A stretch of DNA of 17,190 bases from Verrucomicrobiota bacterium (GCA_003343565.1 QALA01000041.1:1-17190); one strand, 5' to 3'; counted from the first letter of the stretch, positions 1-7,167 are shown. A program made the numbers and translations. The notes: a model not told the origin generated them from the letters alone.

Positions 1-1
1 A

Positions 2-49
2 AATCCCAAGACGGATTTCATAGTGGATTTCAAAAAGTCGTTCAGATAA
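2..49 (+). CDS. C-terminal end of an upstream protein (partial, unidentified)
   Basis: Frame 2 is open from the window edge and reads NPKTDFIVDFKKSFR before a TAA at 47-49. The stop lies 22 nt before the next ATG, which is normal operon spacing, and the residue mix looks protein-like. Only 15 residues are visible, so no family can be assigned. A chance open frame is possible, because frame 1 is also open across this stretch. Confidence 0.4.
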   Translation, partial: NPKTDFIVDFKKSFR

Positions 50-71
50 ATTCATTCAGGGAAGTTTTCCG

Positions 72-1166
72 ATGTCAAAACACAGTACCGGATACGACTA
101 CGTTCCCGACGGGGGGGAGCAAAAGGTCATAGGCGAGGGCGAGCTTTACTTTGCCGCGGCGGGCCTGGACCACGGCCACATATACGCGCAAACTATGGGG
201 TTGATAAACGCCGGCGCCGTGTGCAAGAGCGTTTACGATCCGGATCCCGAAAAGGTCGCTGCCTTTCTCAAACGCTTTCCCGGAGTGCCGGTTGCGGGCA
301 GTTTTGACGAGATACTGTCGGATCCGGACATAAAGCTTGTGGCCAATGCCGGCATACCGGCGCGCCGCTTTGAGGTCGGGGTTGCGGTCATGGAGAGCGG
401 GAGGGATTTCTTTGTGGACAAGCCCCCGTTTACGACTCTCGAACAGCTGGAAGCCGCAAGGAAGCTTGCGGAGCGCACCGGGCGCAAATACATGCCGTAC
501 TACGCGGAGCGCATTCACAACGAGGCCGCCGAGAAGGCGGGCGAGCTTGTGAAGTCCGGCAGGATAGGGCGCGTGCTTCAGGTGACGATATTGGCGCCGC
601 ACAGGCTGTCGAAATCCGCGCGTCCGGATTGGTTCTTCGACAAGTCCGAATACGGCGGAATACTTTGCGACATAGGCTCGCACCAGTTCGAGCAGTTTTT
701 GGAGTTTTCCGGCGCCGAGGGCGGAACGGTGGAGTACGCCAGAGTGGACAACATGAACAATCCCGACAAGCCCGAACTTGAGGATTTTGGCGAGGCCGTC
801 GTGCGTTTGGACAACGGGGCTTCGGGTTTTTGCCGGGTAGATTGGTTTACTCCGGACGGGCTTCCGGTCTGGGGGGACGGCCGCACGTTTATAATGGGAA
901 CGCGCGGATATATTGAAATACGCAAATATATAGACTATTCGCGCGAGGGCAATCCGTCGCAGGTTCTCTACGTGACCGACGCCGGCGGAACGGAGCGCAT
1001 GGAATGCTTGGGAACGGGATTTGCATTCTTCGGCAAATTCGTATTGGACGTTCTCAACAGGACGGATAACGCAATGACGCAAAGGCACGCGTTTGCTGCT
1101 GCCGAGCTCGCGCTCAAGGCGCAGGCGAAGGCCGACGCCGCAAGGCGGGCCGAACGCGGCCGTTAG
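72..1166 (+). CDS. Gfo/Idh/MocA family NAD(P)-dependent oxidoreductase
   Basis: This is a 364-residue cytoplasmic dehydrogenase of the Gfo/Idh/MocA fold, with an N-terminal Rossmann domain (about 23-140) followed by an alpha/beta catalytic domain. The nucleotide-binding loop is the GLDHGHIYAQ form (31-40), the variant typical of a subfamily common in Verrucomicrobia and other sugar-degrading bacteria, rather than plain GxGxxG. VDKPPFTT (115-122) stands at the usual EKP site and supplies the conserved Lys117. GGILCDIGSHQFEQ (195-208) is the catalytic-domain signature with the Asp/His pair. AGGGAAG at 58-64 is a good ribosome-binding site 7 nt before the ATG. The gene leads into a carrier, a mannonate oxidoreductase and UxuA, so a role on a uronic acid or a related sugar acid or oligosaccharide is likely. 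The exact substrate cannot be read from the sequence. Confidence 0.9.
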   Translation: MSKHSTGYDYVPDGGEQKVIGEGELYFAAAGLDHGHIYAQTMGLINAGAVCKSVYDPDPEKVAAFLKRFPGVPVAGSFDEILSDPDIKLVANAGIPARRFEVGVAVMESGRDFFVDKPPFTTLEQLEAARKLAERTGRKYMPYYAERIHNEAAEKAGELVKSGRIGRVLQVTILAPHRLSKSARPDWFFDKSEYGGILCDIGSHQFEQFLEFSGAEGGTVEYARVDNMNNPDKPELEDFGEAVVRLDNGASGFCRVDWFTPDGLPVWGDGRTFIMGTRGYIEIRKYIDYSREGNPSQVLYVTDAGGTERMECLGTGFAFFGKFVLDVLNRTDNAMTQRHAFAAAELALKAQAKADAARRAERGR

Positions 1167-1238
1167 CGAAAAAAACGCGCGGAATTTTTTTTCGGAAAAT
1201 TTTTACAGACAGCAAAAATAAACATCGGGGAAACGAAT

Positions 1239-2969
1239 ATGTCAGAGATACTGAACAATCCGCAGTTGGAGAGCCAACGCAAACAGATAGTGGCGGCAAA
1301 GGCCAGGGGCGTGCTTCCGACGCTTGCCGTATTTGCAAAATTTTCCGGTCCGGGGTGGCTTCAGAGCGCGACGACGCTTGGGGGAGGCTCGCTGGCGTCG
1401 GCGTTGTATTTGGGGGTTTTGGGCGGATTCGGCTTCATGTGGCTTCAGCCGTTCGCGATGATATTGGGAATAATAATGCTGGGGGCGATATCCTACGTGA
1501 CGCTGTCGGTTTCCGACAGGCCGATGAACGAGATAAACCGCCAGATAAGCCCGATACTCGGCTACGGCTGGGCGATAGGCTCCATGATTGCCTGCTTTGT
1601 GTTCGCAATGCCGCAGTTCGCATTGGGGGTTGCGGCGATCACGCAGAATATCGCGACATTCGGAGAGGTTTCAAAGGCTGTCGAAGTGGCCATAACCGCG
1701 GTGCTGTTTGCGATTGCGATGCTTATGGTTGCCATGTACGCGTCGGGCGGCGGCGGCGTGAAGATTTTTGAGATGCTCATAAAGCTTTCGGTTGCGGCGA
1801 TAGTGATATGCTTCTTCGGCGTGGTCATATGCCTGACGGTGGGCGGAAAGATTGAGTGGTCGCGCGTTTGGGAGGGCTTCATACCGAACTTTTCGGTTCT
1901 TTCGGTCCCGTCGGAAGACTTCATGGAATACATATCGCTTTTGGACAAAGCCGGAAGGGACTTTTGGTCGGAGATGATTGTCAGCCAGCAGAGGTCGGTC
2001 GTAATTAGCGCGGCGGCGATGGCCGTGGGCATAAACATGACATTTCTGTTTCCGTACTCGATGCTGAAGAAGGGGTGGAACAAGGATTTTCGCGAGCTTG
2101 CCATTTTCGATTTGGCCACGGGATTGTTCATACCGTTTTTGCTGGCGACATCGTGCATAGTGGTTGCGTCGGCGTCGCAGTTTCACGCGAAGCCCGCCGA
2201 GGGGCTTGCCATATCGACGGTGGTTGACGGAAAGCTGTCCTATGCGGTAGTTGACGGCAAGAGCGTGGTTCCGGCGGCAAACCTTGTGAAGCCCTACATG
2301 GCGCTTTTGGACGAGCGCATATCGAGCTCGATGGGCGCGGAAAAATTCGCCGCGCTGACTCCCGCGCAGAAGGACGCCGCGCGCAACGCGCTCTCGATAA
2401 ACGAGCGCAATCTGGCCGCGATGCTCGTCAAGCGCGACGCCTCCAATCTCTCCGAAACCCTCGTTCCGCTTGTCGGCGACAGCGTGGCCCGCTACGTGTT
2501 CGGCTTCGGAGTTCTCGGAATGGCCATGAACGCGATATTGATGAACATGCTTATATGCGGACTTTGCTTTTCTGAAATTATAGGCAAGAGCGGGGCCAAG
2601 TGGAATATGCTCGGTTCCTCGATGATAGTTGTCAGCGCGATTGTCTCGATATTCTTTGCCGGCGCGAGAATGTGGCTCGTCATATACGCGGGCGTTATGG
2701 CGATGGTTTTGCTGCCGATAGCCTACGGAGCGTTCCTTGTGATAATGAACAGCGGAAGAATTTTGAAGGACTCCAAGCCGCGCGGCGCATCGCGCGTTGT
2801 TTGGAACGTTCTTATGGGGTGCTCGGTCGCCGCCAGCTCGGTGGCGAGTTTGTGGGTGCTTTGGAACAAGCTTGGCATATGGGGGCCGCTTCTGTTTGCG
2901 GCGTTTCTTCTGATAGTGGCGGCGAGTTATTTTCGCTTGGCGTCGCGCAGGGCGCGCGGGGCCGAGTAG
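1239..2969 (+). CDS. Nramp-like (LeuT-fold) membrane transporter with a large soluble insert
   Basis: This 576-residue integral membrane protein has about twelve hydrophobic segments (roughly 36-62, 64-90, 108-135, 148-168, 178-203, 253-273, 287-312, 417-447, 460-475, 478-504, 519-541, 546-566). SGPGWLQSATTLGGGSLAS (36-54) aligns with Nramp TM1, but the metal-binding DPGN motif is replaced by GPGW. AVGINMTFLFPYS (262-274) takes the place of TM6, where classical members have an MPH motif. Residues about 313-415 form a polar, helix-rich insert between TM7 and TM8 that ordinary Nramp proteins lack. The ribosome-binding site is GGGGA at 1227-1231. The gene sits 72 nt after the oxidoreductase and 43 nt before the SDR gene, so it is probably co-transcribed with uronate genes. 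It may supply a divalent metal for UxuA, or it may carry a sugar acid. The fold assignment is firm; the substrate is unknown. Confidence 0.8.
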   Translation: MSEILNNPQLESQRKQIVAAKARGVLPTLAVFAKFSGPGWLQSATTLGGGSLASALYLGVLGGFGFMWLQPFAMILGIIMLGAISYVTLSVSDRPMNEINRQISPILGYGWAIGSMIACFVFAMPQFALGVAAITQNIATFGEVSKAVEVAITAVLFAIAMLMVAMYASGGGGVKIFEMLIKLSVAAIVICFFGVVICLTVGGKIEWSRVWEGFIPNFSVLSVPSEDFMEYISLLDKAGRDFWSEMIVSQQRSVVISAAAMAVGINMTFLFPYSMLKKGWNKDFRELAIFDLATGLFIPFLLATSCIVVASASQFHAKPAEGLAISTVVDGKLSYAVVDGKSVVPAANLVKPYMALLDERISSSMGAEKFAALTPAQKDAARNALSINERNLAAMLVKRDASNLSETLVPLVGDSVARYVFGFGVLGMAMNAILMNMLICGLCFSEIIGKSGAKWNMLGSSMIVVSAIVSIFFAGARMWLVIYAGVMAMVLLPIAYGAFLVIMNSGRILKDSKPRGASRVVWNVLMGCSVAASSVASLWVLWNKLGIWGPLLFAAFLLIVAASYFRLASRRARGAE

Positions 2970-2993
2970 GCCGCGGCGCGTTTTTGCCGCGGC
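2970..2993 (+). other. Strong hairpin between transporter and SDR genes
   Basis: GCCGCGGC at 2970-2977 is repeated at 2986-2993 around the loop GCGTTTTT. The octamer is its own reverse complement, so the RNA forms an 8-bp all-GC stem. It starts directly after the transporter stop codon and ends 9 nt before the AGGGG ribosome-binding site of the next gene. No U-tract follows on the plus strand, so it is not a typical terminator. An mRNA-stability or processing element is more likely. Confidence 0.55.
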
Positions 2994-3012
2994 AAGCGCA
3001 ATAGGGGCAAAT

Positions 3013-3828
3013 ATGAAAAATCTATTCGACATTTCTCAAAAGACGATAGTCGTCACTGGGGCTACGGGCGTTTTGGCCGGGGGCACGGCGCGTTACCTTG
3101 CCGAGTGCGGGGCGCGCGTGGCGTTTCTTGGGCGCAACGCCGAGAAGCTTTCCGAAGCCGAGGAATTCGGCGCGCGCAACGGGCTGCAAGTAATGGCGCT
3201 CGAATGCGACGTGCTCGACAGGGCGGCGCTTGAGAGGGCGCAAAAGGCGGTGGAGTCCAAGTGGGGCGACATTGACGTGCTCGTGAACGGGGCGGGCGGC
3301 AACCGTCCCGGCGCGGTTGTCGCGCCGGAGGCGTCGTTCTTCGATCTCGACGTGAATGCGTGGAGCGAAGTGCTCGACATCAATCTGCGCGGGACGATTC
3401 TGCCGACGCTGGTGTTTTGCAAATGTTTTGAGCGCACGCGGAGCGGCTGCATAGTGAACTTTTCGTCGATGACGGCGCAGTCTGCCGTCACGCGGGTGTT
3501 CGGCTATTCCAACGCGAAGGCCGCGATTGACAACCTTACGAAATGGCTCTCCGCGGAACTCGGCAAAAAGCTGGGCGACGGAGTCCGCGTCAATGCGGTT
3601 GCTCCGGGATTTTTTATCAGCCGGCAGAATAGGACGCTGCTGACAAATCCCGACGGCACCCTCACTCCGCGCGGAAACGACATCGTAAGAAAAACTCCTT
3701 TCGGGCGTTTCGGCGAGGCGGAGGAAGTGTTCGGAGCCGTGCATTTTCTCTGTTCGGACGCCTCCAAGTTCGTCACGGGCGCGGTGATTGCAATCGACGG
3801 CGGCTTTTCCGCCTTTTCCGGCGTGTAA
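3013..3828 (+). CDS. SDR-family D-mannonate oxidoreductase (fructuronate reductase role)
   Basis: This is a 271-residue classical short-chain dehydrogenase. The cofactor loop TGATGVLAGG is at 15-24 and NGAGGN at 92-97. The catalytic Ser lies in NFSSMTA (149-155), and Tyr165 and Lys169 form YSNAK. The C-terminus carries the family IDGGFSAFSG pattern (261-270). The GVLAGG loop, the GAGGNRPGA stretch and the FFDLD segment (109-113) match the SDR type of D-mannonate oxidoreductase (Bacillus YjmF-like), which interconverts D-fructuronate and D-mannonate with NAD(H). This differs from E. coli UxuB, which is a long-chain dehydrogenase with the same activity. The start is supported by AGGGG 5 nt upstream. 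UxuA begins 28 nt downstream, which strongly supports the assignment because the product of one enzyme is the substrate of the other. A gluconate-type SDR is the main alternative. Confidence 0.85.
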   Translation: MKNLFDISQKTIVVTGATGVLAGGTARYLAECGARVAFLGRNAEKLSEAEEFGARNGLQVMALECDVLDRAALERAQKAVESKWGDIDVLVNGAGGNRPGAVVAPEASFFDLDVNAWSEVLDINLRGTILPTLVFCKCFERTRSGCIVNFSSMTAQSAVTRVFGYSNAKAAIDNLTKWLSAELGKKLGDGVRVNAVAPGFFISRQNRTLLTNPDGTLTPRGNDIVRKTPFGRFGEAEEVFGAVHFLCSDASKFVTGAVIAIDGGFSAFSGV

Positions 3829-3856
3829 ATGCGAATGTCGAACGGTATTTGGCTGT

Positions 3857-5056
3857 ATGGAAATATTGAGAGAAGGTTTTAGGTGGTACGGGGATTCGGA
3901 TCCCGTCCCCCTTTCGCACATAGCTCAGAGCGGAGCAAAGAGCGTATTCTCATCGCTCCACCACATACCTTACGGCGAGGTTTGGAGCGTGGAGGAGATA
4001 AGACGGCATCAGGATAAGGTTCGCCCCTACGGACTTGAGTGGGACGTGGTCGAGTCCGTTCCGGTTTCGGAGGACATAAAGCTGCGAACGGGAGACTTCC
4101 GCCGCCACTTGGACAACTACAAGCAGACGATACGCAATCTGGCGGAGTGCGGAATAAGGAAGATAATCTACAACTTCATGCCGGTGCTCGACTGGATTCG
4201 GACGGATTTGCACTATCTGCTGCCGGACGGATCCCGCTGCCTGCGCTTTGATCCCGCGCAATTTGCGGCGTTTGAGATATACATGCTCAAGCGTCCGGGG
4301 GCGGAGGCGGACTATTCGCCGGAACAGCTTGAATCGGCAAAAGAGTTCTTCGATTCGCTTTCCGAGGAGGGAAGGCGCGATTTTGAACGCTCCATAATAG
4401 ACGTGTTTCCGGGCTGCAAGATGGGTTTGGAAATAGGGGACGTGCGCAAGATGCTGTCCAGATACGACGGCGTCGACGCGGCCAAACTCAAGGAACATCT
4501 GCACCTTTTTTTGGGCGAGGTCTGTCCCGTGGCCGAGGAGTGCGGGAGCGTAATGGCGATCCACCCCGACGATCCGCCGTTCGACGTGCTGGGTCTGCCG
4601 CGCATAGCTTCGCGGCTTGAGGATTTTCTCGAAATGTTCGAGCGCACTCCGTCGAAGGCGAATACGGTGTGCTTTTGCACGGGTTCGCTAAGCGCGGGCG
4701 GCCGCAACGACATCGCCGCAATGGCCCGCGCCCTTTCCGACAGAATCCGCATAGCCCATTTGCGCAGCACCCAGACGAATCCGGACGGGAGCTTTTTCGA
4801 GGCCGGTCATCTTGAGGGGGCGGTGCCGATGCCGCAAGTGGTTTGGACGCTCCTGAATATACAGGCCAAAAATTTGGCCGACGGCGGGGACAAAATCGTG
4901 TTCCGTCCCGACCACGGGCGGGATATGGCGGACGACCTCTCGAAGCCGCCCACGCCTAATCCGGGATATTCCTATATCGGGCGCATGAAGGGGCTGGCCG
5001 AGATACGCGGTTTGGAGCGCGGACTGATTGCGGCGAATTGCGAGGGGCTCAAGTAG
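3857..5056 (+). CDS. uxuA: Mannonate dehydratase
   Basis: UxuA dehydrates D-mannonate to 2-keto-3-deoxy-D-gluconate using Mn2+ or Fe2+. The 399-residue product matches the usual ~394-residue length. Family motifs are FRWYGDSDPVPLSHI (8-22), YNFMPVLDWIRTDLHY (105-120), AIHPDDPPFDVLGLPRI (234-250), FCTGSLSAGGRND (273-285), IAHLRST (299-305) and FRPDHGRDM (349-357). The likely metal ligands are His236, a Cys in the VCFC stretch (271-274), His301 and Asp352. I chose the ATG at 3857 because the protein then begins, as in other UxuA proteins, a few residues before FRWYGDSDP. An upstream in-frame ATG at 3788 would overlap the SDR gene and add an unrelated tail. The ribosome-binding site is weak. Translation is probably coupled to the SDR gene, whose stop is 28 nt upstream. 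Confidence 0.96.
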   Translation: MEILREGFRWYGDSDPVPLSHIAQSGAKSVFSSLHHIPYGEVWSVEEIRRHQDKVRPYGLEWDVVESVPVSEDIKLRTGDFRRHLDNYKQTIRNLAECGIRKIIYNFMPVLDWIRTDLHYLLPDGSRCLRFDPAQFAAFEIYMLKRPGAEADYSPEQLESAKEFFDSLSEEGRRDFERSIIDVFPGCKMGLEIGDVRKMLSRYDGVDAAKLKEHLHLFLGEVCPVAEECGSVMAIHPDDPPFDVLGLPRIASRLEDFLEMFERTPSKANTVCFCTGSLSAGGRNDIAAMARALSDRIRIAHLRSTQTNPDGSFFEAGHLEGAVPMPQVVWTLLNIQAKNLADGGDKIVFRPDHGRDMADDLSKPPTPNPGYSYIGRMKGLAEIRGLERGLIAANCEGLK

Positions 5057-5266
5057 AGCGCGCGGCGATGGGCGCATTTTCGGCTGGCGTTGCGGGCGAA
5101 TGCTATTGAAAGCGCTCCGCATGGGGGACGCGGCGCGCCTGCGGGCGTCAGTGCGGCGCGTTTGCCGGGCGGCGGACTTTCCGGAATCGGGCGGGGCCTT
5201 CAGCGCGAAACTTGACGGAGCCGCAAACCCGGCGGGGCGGAAGTTCTGTCGGGATTTTGCAGATGC

Positions 5267-5308
5267 GCCAAGCGGAATCCGCCAATTGGGGAGAGTCTGC
5301 CAAGCGGA
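5267..5308 (+). promoter_or_regulatory. Direct repeat upstream of the AraC-type regulator, candidate operator
   Basis: GCCAAGCGGA occurs at 5267-5276 and again at 5299-5308, exactly 32 nt apart (about three helical turns), with a small palindrome CCAATTGG (5282-5289) between the copies. AraC-family proteins bind direct repeats on one DNA face, so autoregulation is plausible. The rest of 5057-5335 shows no convincing gene. A GC-rich open frame across it resembles no family I know, and no clear -10/-35 pair is visible. Confidence 0.35.
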
Positions 5309-5335
5309 GGTTTTACTGTTTTTGAAAATGCGGAA

Positions 5336-6427
5336 ATGGAACACAAGCCAACAGTCTTTGTGAGTTCGGACTACCGGTATGTGTGCGATACCTGCGAGCC
5401 GCTCAAGCGCGGAATATCGCGCGGCGAAATAGCGTGGGTGGGCTTTCGGCGCGGACTTTATCCGGGGTGCGAGTTCGCCTCGGAGGAGTTGGAGGGCGTC
5501 CGCCTGTGCGCCTATTGGGATTCGCGCCGCCGGCAGACGTGGAAGCTTCCGTACCACAGAAATGAGGGGCTTGAGATAGGTTTTGTTTCCAGGGGGTCGG
5601 CGGAGTTTTCCGCGGACAGGCAGGGCGGGAAATACGACGTGCTTACGCCCGAATGCGTCGCAGTGACAAAGCCCTGGCAGGAGCATTCTGTGGGCAACCC
5701 GTTTCTGGGGGCGTGCAAGATGTTCTTTCTGATAATCGACTTCGGGGTGCGCCGCCCCAATCAGGATTGGGAGTGGCCGTCGTGGATTTCTCTCGGAAAG
5801 GCGGACAGGTTTGAATTTTCGCGCCGCATGCAGAATATGGGGGAGTCGATATTCAAGTCCAGTCCGGAAATGCGCGGGGTGTTTGCGCGCATCGGGAAAA
5901 TACTCGACTTTGGTTCGCCGGAGTCTTGCGTGTCGGAGCTGGCGGTGCTTTTCAACCGTCTGTTGTTGGAGCTGTTGAACGCGTTTCGCGGGGAGCAGGC
6001 CGAGTATTCGCAGTCGGCTCCCAACGAGAGCGTCGTCAGGTGTTTTATCGAACAGCTCGAAGCCCACTGCGCCGCTCCGTGGACTCTTGAGGATATGGCC
6101 GAGGACTGCGGGCTGAAGCCCACGCGCTTCACATATTATTGCCGCGTGCTCGCAAACGCGACGCCTATGGAATTGCTCAACGCGGCGAGATTGGAGCGGG
6201 CGAGAAAAATTTTGGACGGAGACGGCGGTCTCGGAAATTTGTCGATGACGGAGCTTGCGCTGTCTTGCGGATTTTCGTCCAGCCAGTATTTCTCCACAAA
6301 ATTTCGCCAAAAGTTCGGCGTGTCTCCCCGCGACTACCGCGCCCGCAGTCTGCCCGATGCCGCGCGCGGGCGGGAGAAATCCGGAGTCGGCGCGCGTGTG
6401 AAAGGCGTTGCGAATGCGGGGGCTTGA
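5336..6427 (+). CDS. AraC-family transcriptional regulator
   Basis: This 363-residue regulator has an N-terminal cupin-like sensing domain (about 55-155) and a C-terminal double helix-turn-helix. The first HTH is about 249-271 (WTLEDMAEDCGLKPTRFTYY). The second is about 302-325 and is followed by the AraC signature region FGVSPRDYRAR (327-337). Residues 137-149 (FGVRRPNQDWEWP) are characteristic of a regulator group frequent in Planctomycetes and Verrucomicrobia sugar clusters. No strong Shine-Dalgarno precedes the ATG: GGAGG at 5306-5310 lies 25 nt away. A small overlapping ATG frame (5328-5363) might affect initiation. The position after uxuA on the same strand suggests control of the uronate genes, but separate transcription is likely given the 279-nt gap. 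A tail of about 25 residues rich in Arg, Ala and Gly extends past the DNA-binding domain. Confidence 0.92.
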   Translation: MEHKPTVFVSSDYRYVCDTCEPLKRGISRGEIAWVGFRRGLYPGCEFASEELEGVRLCAYWDSRRRQTWKLPYHRNEGLEIGFVSRGSAEFSADRQGGKYDVLTPECVAVTKPWQEHSVGNPFLGACKMFFLIIDFGVRRPNQDWEWPSWISLGKADRFEFSRRMQNMGESIFKSSPEMRGVFARIGKILDFGSPESCVSELAVLFNRLLLELLNAFRGEQAEYSQSAPNESVVRCFIEQLEAHCAAPWTLEDMAEDCGLKPTRFTYYCRVLANATPMELLNAARLERARKILDGDGGLGNLSMTELALSCGFSSSQYFSTKFRQKFGVSPRDYRARSLPDAARGREKSGVGARVKGVANAGA

Positions 6428-6520
6428 CGGGGATTTTTTTAGTCCGAAAAAGAGGCGAATTGAAACTCGCAAAGACAATGTGGAAATTTGGAATGGCGGG
6501 AGAGGCTGGCATTTTGTGAT

Positions 6521-6695
6521 GTACCGCATCAAGATTTGGGGGGACAAATGTGTCGCATCGCAGGGCTTGGGGGGATAAAATCGGGCGTTTGAGTGTGACG
6601 CCCGTTTTTTTAAAGACTTTCGTGAAGGAGCGTTGCAAGGGATATTCGGAGAAGTTTCAAAGGGAGTAAAACTTTCGTTGTTAAGGGGGATAAAA
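6521..6695. repeat. Degenerate G-rich repeat, four copies
   Basis: On the plus strand TTGGGGGGACAAA (6536-6548) and TTGGGGGGATAAA (6567-6579) lie 31 nt apart and are both preceded by a CGCATC element (6525-6530 and 6554-6559). Looser copies are GGGAGTAAAA (6663-6672) and GGGGGATAAAA (6685-6695). The first pair looks like an imperfect tandem duplication of about 30 nt. Function is unknown. It overlaps the terminator of the upstream gene. Confidence 0.45.
6582..6611 (+). terminator. Rho-independent terminator after the AraC-type gene
   Basis: CGGGCGT (6582-6588) pairs perfectly with ACGCCCG (6598-6604) around a 9-nt loop. Seven T residues follow at 6605-6611. It lies 154 nt past the regulator stop and is the end point expected for plus-strand transcription before the convergent genes. 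Confidence 0.7.
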
Positions 6696-7015
6696 CTCCC
6701 GTTGAAACTTCCGTTAAAACTGGGAAACGAGCGCGCGGGGTTGCGGGTAATTAGGAGTTCTTTGACGGGCAATTCGTAGATGCCGTTGTCGGCGGCGCGG
6801 GAGATTTTCGGCTCGGCGTGGGTGAACCGTTCGTCCGACGCCGATTTAACTTTCCATTGCGCGGGCGCAGTTGCCGTCTCGCGCGGTATGTCATTATGCC
6901 CCGTACCCGTCTGCCGTTGAGGAACGAATATTTGTTGCGGGGGATTTTTATTTTTAATCCGCCGCCTGATCGCGGATATGGTATTTTTTTTCCCGGCGAG
7001 GGAGATATAGATATT
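6613..7015 (-). pseudogene. Possible decayed gene fragment (uncertain)
   Basis: The minus-strand frame is open from just below a TAA at 7016-7018 down through this AT-richer, non-genic stretch. It has no ATG or GTG start; the first TTG is at 6772. Parts read like ordinary protein, for example APAQWKVKSASDERF and AADNGIYELPVKELLITRN. A second minus-strand frame starting with TTG at 7023 also looks protein-like in its first half (SGGGLKIKIPRNKYSFLNGR). A frameshifted remnant would explain both. I recognise no family, and the low-complexity 12-nt repeat falls at its end. A chance open frame cannot be excluded. Confidence 0.25.
6669..6728. repeat. 12-nt periodic degenerate repeat
   Basis: Units in register with a 12-nt period are AAACTTTCGTTG (6669), a diverged unit (6681), AAACTCCCGTTG (6693), AAACTTCCGTTA (6705) and AAACTGGGAAAC (6717). 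Because the period is a multiple of three, the minus strand reads as a repeated Asn-Gly-Ser-Phe type peptide. The array is short and partly decayed. Confidence 0.5.
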
Positions 7016-7044
7016 TTATTCAAAAACTAAGGGCGGTTTCCCCG

Positions 7045-7167
7045 TCAAACGTTCGAGCTTTCCGGCGGATTATCGATTTGGATTGCGTTTTTTTCAACTA
7101 ATTCCGGAAACTTCAACTGCCTACAAACCTTCCTGTTTTTGCGGTGTTCAGCGGATTTTTGCGGCAT
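7045..7167 (-). CDS. Small basic protein of 40 residues (hypothetical)
   Basis: An ATG at 7165-7167 is preceded by GAGGAGG (7174-7180) with 6-nt spacing, the best Shine-Dalgarno in the window. The frame gives 40 residues ending in TGA at 7045-7047. The N-terminal half is strongly basic (EHRKNRKVCRQLKF, 7-20) with one Cys, and the C-terminal half is acidic and polar (ending NPPESSNV). It has no membrane segment or signal peptide. It lies 331 nt past the xylulokinase stop on the same strand, beyond a set of hairpins. It may be a genuine small gene or the intact 5' end of the decayed frame just downstream: the same frame meets a second stop (TAG at 7027-7029) and then reopens. I do not recognise a family. 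Confidence 0.45.
   Translation of the reverse strand: MPQKSAEHRKNRKVCRQLKFPELVEKNAIQIDNPPESSNV

Noticed and set aside
75..1088. Long minus-strand open frame opposite the first oxidoreductase
   Set aside because: Antisense shadow of a clear gene in GC-rich DNA; the translation has no family features.
3788..3856. Longer start for uxuA
   Set aside because: It would overlap the SDR coding region, and the added residues do not match the family N-terminus.
5028..5363. Plus-strand frame of 111 codons between uxuA and the AraC-type gene
   Set aside because: It overlaps the end of uxuA and the start of the regulator, has an Arg/Ala-rich chance composition and no family resemblance.
6536..6587. G-quadruplex from the G6 and G3 runs
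   Set aside because: The loop between the first two G-runs is about 19 nt, too long for a convincing quadruplex.
6521..6728. CRISPR array
   Set aside because: The repeats are short, degenerate and irregular, there are no uniform spacers, and no cas gene is in the window.
4688..6772. 694-codon minus-strand frame opposite uxuA and the AraC-type gene
   Set aside because: Most of it lies antisense to two well-supported genes and reads as low-quality basic sequence. Only its non-genic upstream part is kept, as a tentative remnant.
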